From Companilactobacillus zhachilii (GTDB taxonomy: Bacteria; Bacillota; Bacilli; Lactobacillales; Lactobacillaceae), in contig NZ_CP031933.2 of NCBI RefSeq assembly GCF_003606365.2, positions 1,240,001 to 1,304,000 on the forward strand: DNA of 64,000 bases, in the 5' to 3' direction. Shown one piece after another: positions 50,378 to 57,851 of this stretch (position 1 is the first letter of the stretch; each line of letters starts with the position of its first letter). The notes under the pieces were generated by a model that worked only from the letters and a program-made list of their open reading frames with translations, was not told the DNA's origin and searched no databases. The translations under genes and the position numbers were made by a program.

Positions 50378-51673
50378 ATGGCAAGTCAGACAGATATTAA
50401 ATTGAGAAAAGTTCAAATTTATTCCATTTTTGTAAGAAACCATACCAAAAAGGGTACCTTAATGGCGCTAGAACCTGATTTACAACGTATTAAAAACCTC
50501 GGTACTGACTTTATTTGGTTGATGCCTATTTATCCAATCGGTAAGAAAGATCGTAAGGGTAAATTAGGGTCACCATATTCAATTAAAGATTATCGGGCAA
50601 TTGATCCTAAACTTGGTACTTGGCAAGACTTTCTAAAAATTGTTAAATCGATCCATGATCACGGCATGAAAGTAATGCTTGATATTGTTTATAATCACAC
50701 GTCAAGAGATTCTGTTTTACTACAAGTACATCCTGAATGGTTCTTGCATGATAAAAATGGTAATTTGCACAATAAGAATGAAGAGTGGACCGATGTTGCT
50801 GAATTGGACTACTCACATAAGGCTTTGTGGAATTATCAGATTGAAACATTGAAACGTTATGCCAAAATCGTCGATGGCTTCAGATGCGATGTTGCACCAC
50901 AAGTACCGATTGAATTTTGGAAAGAAGCACGTAAGGAAGTAGCTAAAGTTAACCCTAAGACTGTTTGGTTAGCTGAATCAACAAGTAAGGATTATATTCA
51001 AAAACTTGGAGCTCAAGGTTTCCACGTCTCATCAGATGCTGAGTTATACAGTGCTTTTGATATGACTTATGATTATGATATTGACCAAACATGGCGTGCT
51101 TATGTTAAAGGCGACGTTCCTTTGAAGAAGTATGTCGAAGCTTTGAATACCCAAACGGCAATTTATCCTAAAAATTATATTAAGATGCGTGGCCTTGAAA
51201 ATCATGATCAACCACGCGCACACAGTATGTTTATCAATGAAAGCGATATGTATAATTGGACAGCCTTTTCAGAATTCCAAAAGGGCTCAACACTGGTTTA
51301 TGCCGGCCAAGAATTTGGCTTCAAGCATACGCCAAGTTTATTCGATTCAGATAAGTTAGATTGGAAAGATACTAAGATGAATTTGAGTTCTTTGATTGCT
51401 AAGATGCATGATTTGAGCCAAAGCGACATCCAAGTTTCCGGAACTTATAAGATAACGGCCCTGGAAAACGATACAGTTGAAGTTACTTATCGTTTGGGTG
51501 ACATTATTAGAATCGGTCTATTTACTTTGAAAGGAATGTCCAGTGAGGTACCAGTTGCCTTACCAAGTGACAGTTATACCAATATGCTTGATAATTCCTT
51601 GATCCATGTGAAAGATGGTCTAGTTGAACTTGATTATGATCCAATCGTTATTCAAGGAAAGACTAATGAATAA
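50378..51673 (+). CDS. GH13 alpha-amylase-family enzyme (maltogenic/neopullulanase-like)
   Basis: 431 residues, no signal peptide. Nucleophile Asp171 (Asp-Gly-Phe-Arg-Cys-Asp), acid/base Glu200 (Trp-Leu-Ala-Glu-Ser), third acid Asp277 (Glu-Asn-His-Asp). Short for GH13: no N-terminal CBM34 and a small C-terminal domain. It probably trims or transfers maltodextrins in the cytoplasm together with the adjacent glucosidase, 12 bp upstream. Exact specificity cannot be read from motifs. A family B terminator follows. Confidence 0.85.
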   Translation: MASQTDIKLRKVQIYSIFVRNHTKKGTLMALEPDLQRIKNLGTDFIWLMPIYPIGKKDRKGKLGSPYSIKDYRAIDPKLGTWQDFLKIVKSIHDHGMKVMLDIVYNHTSRDSVLLQVHPEWFLHDKNGNLHNKNEEWTDVAELDYSHKALWNYQIETLKRYAKIVDGFRCDVAPQVPIEFWKEARKEVAKVNPKTVWLAESTSKDYIQKLGAQGFHVSSDAELYSAFDMTYDYDIDQTWRAYVKGDVPLKKYVEALNTQTAIYPKNYIKMRGLENHDQPRAHSMFINESDMYNWTAFSEFQKGSTLVYAGQEFGFKHTPSLFDSDKLDWKDTKMNLSSLIAKMHDLSQSDIQVSGTYKITALENDTVEVTYRLGDIIRIGLFTLKGMSSEVPVALPSDSYTNMLDNSLIHVKDGLVELDYDPIVIQGKTNE

Positions 51674-51721
51674 AGTATTTTAAATTAGTGTGAGAAAACA
51701 TGATTGATTTTCGAGCATTAA

Positions 51722-51767
51722 GCAAATGACTCCAGTAATCCGGGTTTGGATTGCTGGAGTCATTTGC
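51722..51767 (+). terminator. apex-conserved hairpin terminator (family B, copy 5)
   Basis: 20-bp stem GCAAATGACTCCAGTAATCC with its complement (one G-T pair) after the second GH13 gene. Confidence 0.85.
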
Positions 51768-51778
51768 TTTCTATGTAC

Positions 51779-51961
51779 CCGCCTCCAAGAGCAAGAGGTT
51801 TTGGTCGCTATGAGGACCGATTCGAGCCAAAGAGCGGTCTCGAATCTCGATTTTGAACCTCGCAAAAAACGCGAGTTTCAAAAGTCGTCCCGTGGTGTAT
51901 GCACTGAAGCGCCAACACCACCTGCACAGCGACCAAAATCTCTTGCTCTTTCCGGCTAGTT
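51779..51961 (+). repeat. four-helix covarying repeat, copy 8
   Basis: Outer stem GAGCAAGAGGTTTTGGTCGC with GCGACCAAAATCTCTTGCTC (51789-51948). Arm 1 GATTCGAG/CTCGAATC; arm 2 CTCGC/GCGAG. Flanks CCGCCTCCAA and CCGGCTAGTTTATT. A flank block to about 52105 ends AACTAGCACCACGCGTAT, as after copy 3. Confidence 0.9.
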
Positions 51962-52179
51962 TATTCTTTGGTTCTAAATCAATAGTGAGTAATTTTCAAT
52001 ATTATAATGTCACCTATAACTAAAGTTATAGGATAAGGGGCCTATTTGGATTTTAAAAGTGGTTTTAAACCTATAGTAAAAAATAAACTAGCACCACGCG
52101 TATCTATGCTTTTTATTATATTCAATTGCAAATAATGATGTACTTGTTTATCGAATTAGGTAGGGGATTTCTTCCAATT

Positions 52180-52305
52180 AATCTGATATGGATAAACATT
52201 TTAAGAGCAAGATTGTTCTAGAATCTTATCATGACTGTAATAAAGGCTATGAAAAATATTTGAGCTATCAAGCCATTCTTGGGTTAATGAGGAACTAGTC
52301 GGAAG
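52180..52305 (+). repeat. long flank repeat, copy carrying the structured insert
   Basis: Similar to 47384-47505. Here AACTAGTC is followed by GGAAG and the structured repeat copy 9, whose right side rejoins GAATCTGGAGACGG. Confidence 0.8.
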
Positions 52306-52480
52306 ATTCAGACAGTGGTTACTGGCAGTGAAAGTGGTGTTAGGACGACCGCTTTTGTCGTTCTTACAGCACCGGGCGCGTTTAAGACTTGCCGAACTTG
52401 CAAGGCTTAAACCGAGGTCCGAGACCTTGGCTCGGGCCGTTCCGCACTGCCAGTGACCACTGTCTGAATCTGGAGACGGC
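52296..52480 (-). repeat. four-helix covarying repeat, copy 9 (divergent)
   Basis: Minus orientation. The 25-bp outer stem starting ATTCAGACAGTGGT (52306-52469) shares almost no bases with copies 1-8, yet the layout is the same: arm 1 CCGAG/CTCGG region, arm 2 GTTTAAG/CTTAAAC with CTTGC/GCAAG, arm 3 AGAACGAC/GTCGTCCT. Flanks AACTAGTCGGA and TGGAGACGG. Confidence 0.8.
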
Positions 52481-52549
52481 AACTTTTCAAGCGTGAGAAT
52501 TTATGTCAAATACCCTTTTTAGTAGTTGAAATTTTTGAAGTTACAAACC

Positions 52550-52563
52550 TGTTATCGGTAACA
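52550..52563. promoter_or_regulatory. putative MalR operator 2
   Basis: TGTTATCGGTAACA, the reverse complement of the 48612 site, 13 bp upstream of the -35 of the binding-protein promoter. Confidence 0.7.
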
Positions 52564-52575
52564 TCCCGAAAACGG

Positions 52576-52604
52576 TTGCAATGATAGCGTTTTCGCAACA
52601 TAAT
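52576..52604 (+). promoter_or_regulatory. malE promoter with cre-like site in the spacer
   Basis: TTGCAA (52576-52581), 17 bp, CATAAT (52599-52604). The spacer contains TGATAGCGTTTTCGCA, which fits the CcpA cre consensus TGNNARCGNWWWC. CcpA bound here would block RNA polymerase, so glucose repression is expected. Confidence 0.7.
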
Positions 52605-52649
52605 GGAAATCGTAATAAAGAAATATTATTTTTATAGGGGGCTTTGGTA

Positions 52650-53963
52650 ATGAAGAAGAACTTCTGGAAGCGTTTAGGTAAACGCGTCGGAGTTATTGCT
52701 TTGGCAGCCGGTGCAGCATTTATGTTGGCAGCCTGCAGTAACAGCTCATCCTCAGGTAAGGATGTAAAGATTACAATTCTTCAAGGAAAGGTTGAAAATA
52801 ATAAGCAATTTAAACAAATTGCTAAAGAGTACGAAAAGAGCCATCCAAATGTAAAGATTGAAGTTACATCAATCGGTGGTGGTACTCAATACGATCCCGT
52901 TTTGAAGACTAGAATTTCATCTGGTAATGCACCAACAATCTTCAGTTTGGCTGGTCCAGCTGATGTTAAACAATTTAAGGCTCACGAAGCCGACTTATCA
53001 GATACAAAGGCCGCAAAGGCAGCTCAACCAGGAACATTGGATGCTGTTAAGAATGACCAAGGTAAGGCAGTTGGATTACCATTCAACGTTGAAGGTTATG
53101 GATTTGTTTATAACAAGAAGGTCTTTGAAAAGGCTGGAATCGATCCAGAAAGCTTAACAACAGTTGATAAGTTACAAGCCGCTGTTAAACAATTGGATGC
53201 TCAAAAGGATCAATTAGGCATCAAAGGTGTCTTTGCACTTCCTGGTAAAGAAGCATGGATCATGTCAGATCACTTGCTAAACCTTTACGTAGCACAAGAT
53301 TACAACGGTAATGCTCAAAAGCTTTACAAGTCAAAGAAAATGGCATTTTCAAAGAATGCTGATATGAAGACAATGCTTGATCTTCAAAAAGATTACTCAA
53401 TCAAGCCTGTAATGCAAATGGATTACTCAGCACAAGTTAACCAATACTTCTCACAAGGTAAAGCAGCTATGATTCAACAAGGTGACTGGATTTACCCAAC
53501 AGTTGAAGGTATTGATAAAGACTTCGCTAAGAACGATATTGGTATGATTCCTATTCCCGTACCTGGTGAAGAAGGCAAACTACCAGTTGGTACATCACTA
53601 TACTGGGCTGTTAATAGTAAGAAGACACAAGCAGAACAAAAAGCTGCTAAGAACTTCTTAGATTGGCTATACACATCTAAAGCTGGTAAGAAGGATGTTG
53701 TAGATACATTGCACTTCGTTCCTGCATACAAGGGTTACGACAACTACAAGATGAAAGATCCATTGACATCAGTAGTATTCAAGTACTCACAAGAACACAA
53801 GACAACCGGCTGGGCATTCCCAGGATACACAGGTACTTCATGGGATCCAGACGTTGCACAACCAAATCTACAAAAGTACTTATCAGGCAAACAAAGCTGG
53901 GATAAGACAGTTCAAAATATGACTGATGGCTGGGCAAAACAACAAAAATCAGCCAATAACTAA
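52650..53963 (+). CDS. malE: maltose/maltodextrin-binding lipoprotein
   Basis: 437 residues from ATG 52650 (AGGGGG 8 bases before). Signal with lipobox Leu-Ala-Ala-Cys, Ser-rich linker, then a family 1 solute-binding protein (Ile-Thr-Ile-Leu-Gln-Gly ... Gly-Asn-Ala-Pro-Thr-Ile-Phe; Trp-rich ligand-site segments in the C-lobe). It captures maltodextrins outside the membrane and delivers them to MalFG. First gene of the transporter operon, with operator and cre upstream. Confidence 0.9.
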   Translation: MKKNFWKRLGKRVGVIALAAGAAFMLAACSNSSSSGKDVKITILQGKVENNKQFKQIAKEYEKSHPNVKIEVTSIGGGTQYDPVLKTRISSGNAPTIFSLAGPADVKQFKAHEADLSDTKAAKAAQPGTLDAVKNDQGKAVGLPFNVEGYGFVYNKKVFEKAGIDPESLTTVDKLQAAVKQLDAQKDQLGIKGVFALPGKEAWIMSDHLLNLYVAQDYNGNAQKLYKSKKMAFSKNADMKTMLDLQKDYSIKPVMQMDYSAQVNQYFSQGKAAMIQQGDWIYPTVEGIDKDFAKNDIGMIPIPVPGEEGKLPVGTSLYWAVNSKKTQAEQKAAKNFLDWLYTSKAGKKDVVDTLHFVPAYKGYDNYKMKDPLTSVVFKYSQEHKTTGWAFPGYTGTSWDPDVAQPNLQKYLSGKQSWDKTVQNMTDGWAKQQKSANN

Positions 53964-53987
53964 AAGTAACAAAAGAGGGCAATGAAT

Positions 53988-54848
53988 ATGAAAAACAAAA
54001 GTCTTTCATTCTGGTTATTTTTAACACCAACCCTCGTTGCGTTAGCTTTGGTAGTCTTCATTCCCGTTCTTGAAGGTTTGTTCTATTCATTCACTGATTG
54101 GGACGGATTGAGATTTACTAAAGTGGTAGGATTTCAAAATTACATAACATTATTCCAAGATAAGGCGTTTATTAACGCCTTTTGGTTTACAGTGGGGTTT
54201 GTAATTGTCACTGTTATCATGCTGAACGTAATAGGCTTGGGACTAGCATTATTAGTTACACAAAAATTCAAGGGAAATAATTTCTTACGTACGATTTTCT
54301 TCATGCCAAATATGATCGGTGGTTTAATTCTAGGTTTCATTTGGCAATTTATCTTTACACAAGGCTTTCAAGCTTTAGGTAACGCCTTGCATATGGATTG
54401 GCTTCAAAACTGGTTGACGAATGAAGTCACTGGTTTCTGGGGATTAGTTATTGTTACTGTATGGCAAATGAGTGGTTATATTATGATTATCTACATTGCA
54501 TACTTACAAAACATTCCTAACGAAATTATTGAAGCCGCAAAGATTGACGGAGCTTCAGCTTGGCAACGTTTCACTAAGATTACGTTCCCAATGATTGCTC
54601 CAGCATTCACAGTCTGCATGTTCTTGACTCTTTCAAATGGGTTTAAGATTTATGATCAAAACTTGTCATTGACAAATGGTGGACCATATAACTCAACACA
54701 AATGTTGGCTATGGATATTGTTAATACCGCTTATAACTCTGGTAACTTTGCTTTATCAGAAGCTAAAGCTATTATCTTCTTTATCATCGTTGCTGCTATT
54801 TCACTATTGCAAGTAGCTTACAACCGTAAGAGAGAGGAGGATCTCTAA
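53988..54848 (+). CDS. malF: maltodextrin ABC permease, MalF-type
   Basis: 286 residues from ATG 53988, which is well spaced from AAGAGGG (ATG 53982 is too close). Six spans. The EAA loop Glu-Ala-Ala-Lys-Ile-Asp-Gly-Ala-Ser-Ala-Trp-Gln-Arg-Phe (about 183-196) contacts the ATPase. It lacks the large extra domain of E. coli MalF, as usual for Gram-positives. Stop overlaps the start of malG (TAATG). Confidence 0.9.
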   Translation: MKNKSLSFWLFLTPTLVALALVVFIPVLEGLFYSFTDWDGLRFTKVVGFQNYITLFQDKAFINAFWFTVGFVIVTVIMLNVIGLGLALLVTQKFKGNNFLRTIFFMPNMIGGLILGFIWQFIFTQGFQALGNALHMDWLQNWLTNEVTGFWGLVIVTVWQMSGYIMIIYIAYLQNIPNEIIEAAKIDGASAWQRFTKITFPMIAPAFTVCMFLTLSNGFKIYDQNLSLTNGGPYNSTQMLAMDIVNTAYNSGNFALSEAKAIIFFIIVAAISLLQVAYNRKREEDL

Positions 54849-55660
54849 TGGATAAAAAAGGCCGTGTTGGATTAGGAATTATTGGATTATTACTCGGAAT
54901 ACTTTGGTTATTCCCATTTTACCTAATCGTAACTAACTCATTTAAAACACCAAAAGGGATCTTCGCATCTGTACTCTCGTTCCCACATCCAAGTACCGGT
55001 GATAACTATGTGAATTCCTTCAAGGCTTTGAACTTTATCGGTTCATTGACTAATTCATTAATTATCACAGTCTGCAGTGTTTTGTTGATCATTCTTTGTT
55101 CATCAATGGCTGCATATGCTTTACAAAGAAATCACAGTAAATTGAGTGGCGGAATCTTGATGCTCTTTATTTCAGCTATGTTGATTCCATTCCAATCAGT
55201 TATGATTCCTTTGACAGCTAACTTCGGTGCCGTTCATTTTCTAAACATGTGGGGCTTGGTAATTATGTATCTAGGATTTGACGCTAGTTTGTCAGTCTTC
55301 TTGTATCAAGGTACATTAGCAAGTATTCCTATTGCGATGGATGAATCAGCTGAAATTGAAGGAGCTAGTCGTTGGCAGATCTTTACAAAAGTTATCTTCC
55401 CAATGCTTTCTCCAATTACAGTTACAGTTGCTATTTTGAACATCATTGCTATCTGGAACGATTATCTATTGCCATCACTTGTCTTACCACAAGCGCAATA
55501 CACAATTCCTCTACAAATGTTCAACTTCTTCGGTGAATATACTAAGCAATGGCATTTAGCCTTAGCTGGTATTACACTTTCCATCATTCCAGTTATCATC
55601 TTCTATCTATTTGCTCAAAAATGGATTATCAAAGGTGTTACTGATGGTGCTGTTAAGTAA
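54848..55660 (+). CDS. malG: maltodextrin ABC permease, MalG-type
   Basis: 270 residues, six spans, EAA loop Glu-Ser-Ala-Glu-Ile-Glu-Gly-Ala-Ser-Arg-Trp-Gln-Ile-Phe (about 160-173). Overlaps malF by one base; RBS GAGAGGAGG lies inside malF. Pairs with MalF to form the channel. Confidence 0.9.
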   Translation: MDKKGRVGLGIIGLLLGILWLFPFYLIVTNSFKTPKGIFASVLSFPHPSTGDNYVNSFKALNFIGSLTNSLIITVCSVLLIILCSSMAAYALQRNHSKLSGGILMLFISAMLIPFQSVMIPLTANFGAVHFLNMWGLVIMYLGFDASLSVFLYQGTLASIPIAMDESAEIEGASRWQIFTKVIFPMLSPITVTVAILNIIAIWNDYLLPSLVLPQAQYTIPLQMFNFFGEYTKQWHLALAGITLSIIPVIIFYLFAQKWIIKGVTDGAVK

Positions 55661-55671
55661 TTAATTTTAAT

Positions 55672-55858
55672 GCCGTCTCCGGTCACAAGCAGTGAAATCG
55701 CTGTGAGGACCGGCACAAGCCAAGGTCTTGAGCCTCGATTTTGAACTTCGCAAAGACCGCGAATTTCAAAATACGTCCTGTGCTGTAAGGCCGGGGAAAA
55801 CACCCGACCTAACACCACTGCCACTGCTGATTTCACTGCTTGTGACCTCCGACTAGTG
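55672..55858 (+). repeat. four-helix covarying repeat, copy 10 (divergent)
   Basis: Outer stem GGTCACAAGCAGTGAAATC, 19 bp perfect (55681-55847). The arm 1 loop keeps GCCAAGGTC. The inner pair AGGAC/GTCCT replaces GGGAC/GTCCC of other copies, a compensatory change. Flanks CCGTCTCC and TCCGACTAGTGTATT. Lies within the transporter operon, between malG and the DUF624 gene. Confidence 0.85.
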
Positions 55859-55946
55859 TATTAATCAATTAAATAAAATTTTGGTTTGGGACGATATATA
55901 AATAATTATTTTCAATCTTTGAATTAAAAAGAAAGGACGAACTGTT

Positions 55947-56603
55947 GTGATCAATTTAAAATCAAAAAATGGGCAGCGACTTATCGCGAGTGGGAACTGG
56001 TTGATGTCATTGTTTACCATCAATTTCTCATTCTTCTTAATCAATTTTTCGGTTATCTTGACCGCAATTGTTTTGTTCAATTTAAAATTTTCAACTACGT
56101 ATAGTGTTTTTTTGATAATTCTTTGGTTAATGATTTCTGTCTTCACGATTCCTGGATTGGTAGCAAGTTTTGCTGCTGTTCAAGAATGGCAGACTAATGG
56201 TAGTGTAAGTTTCTTCAAATACTTTTTTAAAGAATGGTTTGATTCTCAGAAAAACTATCGTATCAATTTTGGCTTAGGTTTAGTAGCTAGTTTGTTCATC
56301 TTACTAAACAAGGTTACGTTGGGAAGTCCAGTCTGGCACATGGCTGTGTTGATTTTCACATTTGTGTATTTCATGGTTTTAGTGGCAACTGGATTTCAAT
56401 TGGCAACGCATAAATTTGATAGTATTTTGACATTATTTGTTGAAAAACCTTTTCCAATAATTATCTCAGTAATAGTATTTTTAATCTTGATCTTAATGAA
56501 TTTCGTTTTGCAATTGGCTTTTCTAAGTGTTATCTGTAGCGTATCGCTTCCAACGTACGTTTCTTACAGACTGCTTGGTGGTCAAATAGCCAAAAAGGAT
56601 TGA
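55947..56603 (+). CDS. DUF624 (YesL-like) membrane protein
   Basis: 218 residues, GTG start behind AAAGGA. Five or six spans; early pattern Gly-Asn-Trp-Leu-Met-Ser-Leu-Phe-Thr-Ile-Asn and Thr-Ile-Pro-Gly-Leu-Val-Ala-Ser-Phe-Ala-Ala fit DUF624. These proteins are often encoded with sugar ABC transporters and glycosidases and have no proven function. The repeat before it and its own RBS suggest partly separate expression. Confidence 0.8.
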   Translation: MINLKSKNGQRLIASGNWLMSLFTINFSFFLINFSVILTAIVLFNLKFSTTYSVFLIILWLMISVFTIPGLVASFAAVQEWQTNGSVSFFKYFFKEWFDSQKNYRINFGLGLVASLFILLNKVTLGSPVWHMAVLIFTFVYFMVLVATGFQLATHKFDSILTLFVEKPFPIIISVIVFLILILMNFVLQLAFLSVICSVSLPTYVSYRLLGGQIAKKD

Positions 56604-56686
56604 CTATGGGTGTGGTGGACACATCTAGATTAGTAAGATTAAACTTATTTGTTAGCTGAAAGTCGAAAATATAAGGAGCGTTAAAA

Positions 56687-57790
56687 ATGGTAAAAATTAA
56701 CTTGGAACACATTTACAAACGCTATCAAGGTAATACTGACTATTCGGTTAGTGATTTTAACCTAGACATTAAAGATGGTGAGTTTATTGTCTTCGTTGGA
56801 CCTTCCGGATGTGGTAAATCCACCACATTACGTATGATAGCGGGCTTGGAAGACATCACAAAGGGTGACTTTAAGATGGATAATAAAGTCATGAATGAAG
56901 TTTCACCTAAAGATCGTGACATCGCTATGGTTTTCCAGAACTATGCTTTGTATCCACATATGTCAGTCTTTGATAATATGGCTTTCGGATTGAATATTCG
57001 GAAGAATGATAAAGCAGATACAAAGAAGCGGGTTGATAACGCTGCAGAGATTTTGGGATTGACACCATATCTACAACGTAAACCAGCTGCTCTATCTGGT
57101 GGTCAAAGACAACGTGTTGCTTTAGGACGTGCGATTGTTCGTGATGCCAATTTGTTCTTACTTGATGAACCATTGTCAAACTTGGATGCTAAATTGAGAG
57201 TTCAAATGCGTACCGAAATTGCTCAATTGCACCAACGTTTGGGACGTAATTTCATTTATGTTACCCATGATCAAGTTGAAGCGATGACTATGGCTGATCG
57301 TATCGTCATTATGAATGATGGTATGATTCAACAAGTTGGTACACCGGCTGAGCTATATAGCAAGCCTGCTAACAAGTTTGTTGCCGGATTCATCGGTTCA
57401 CCTGCTACGAACTTCTTTGATGTTAAACTTGTCGACGGCAAGATTGTCAATGATCAAGGTCTAAATATTGCTGTACCTGAGGGTCAATATAAAGTTCTTG
57501 AAAAACAAGGCTATGTTGGTAAGGAGCTTACCTTTGGTATTCGTCCAGAAGACGTTCATGCTGAAGAAGTTGCTATTCAAGCTTTCCCTGATGCCGTAAT
57601 TAATGCTAAGATCCAAGTTTCTGAATTACTAGGTGCTGAATCAATTCTTTATTCTAACCTCGGTGGAACCGACTTTATTGCAAAGGTTGACTCACGTGAT
57701 CATCACAAACCTGGTGATGATGTTCAAATGGCTTTTGAAATGACAAAAGCACATTACTTTGACAAAGATACAGACGAAACGATTCTTTAA
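56687..57790 (+). CDS. msmK: sugar ABC transporter ATPase, MsmK/MalK-type
   Basis: 367 residues. Walker A Gly-Pro-Ser-Gly-Cys-Gly-Lys-Ser-Thr (about 37-45), Q-loop Val-Phe-Gln-Asn-Tyr-Ala-Leu-Tyr-Pro-His, signature Leu-Ser-Gly-Gly-Gln-Arg-Gln-Arg, Walker B Leu-Phe-Leu-Leu-Asp-Glu-Pro, and a C-terminal TOBE-like regulatory domain (about 240-367). It energises MalFG and may serve other sugar transporters. RBS AAGGAG. A strong terminator follows. Confidence 0.93.
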   Translation: MVKINLEHIYKRYQGNTDYSVSDFNLDIKDGEFIVFVGPSGCGKSTTLRMIAGLEDITKGDFKMDNKVMNEVSPKDRDIAMVFQNYALYPHMSVFDNMAFGLNIRKNDKADTKKRVDNAAEILGLTPYLQRKPAALSGGQRQRVALGRAIVRDANLFLLDEPLSNLDAKLRVQMRTEIAQLHQRLGRNFIYVTHDQVEAMTMADRIVIMNDGMIQQVGTPAELYSKPANKFVAGFIGSPATNFFDVKLVDGKIVNDQGLNIAVPEGQYKVLEKQGYVGKELTFGIRPEDVHAEEVAIQAFPDAVINAKIQVSELLGAESILYSNLGGTDFIAKVDSRDHHKPGDDVQMAFEMTKAHYFDKDTDETIL

Positions 57791-57798
57791 GGATTATG

Positions 57799-57834
57799 AA
57801 GGTAATTAGGTATTTTTACCTAATTACCTTTTTT
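57799..57834 (+). terminator. strong terminator between msmK and maltose phosphorylase
   Basis: 14-bp perfect stem AAGGTAATTAGGTA/TACCTAATTACCTT with TTTT loop and T-run. Only 17 bp separate it from the next ATG, so there is no room for a promoter: downstream genes need read-through, or the hairpin marks a processing point. Confidence 0.85.
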
Positions 57835-57851
57835 AATAGGAGGTGTACTTA

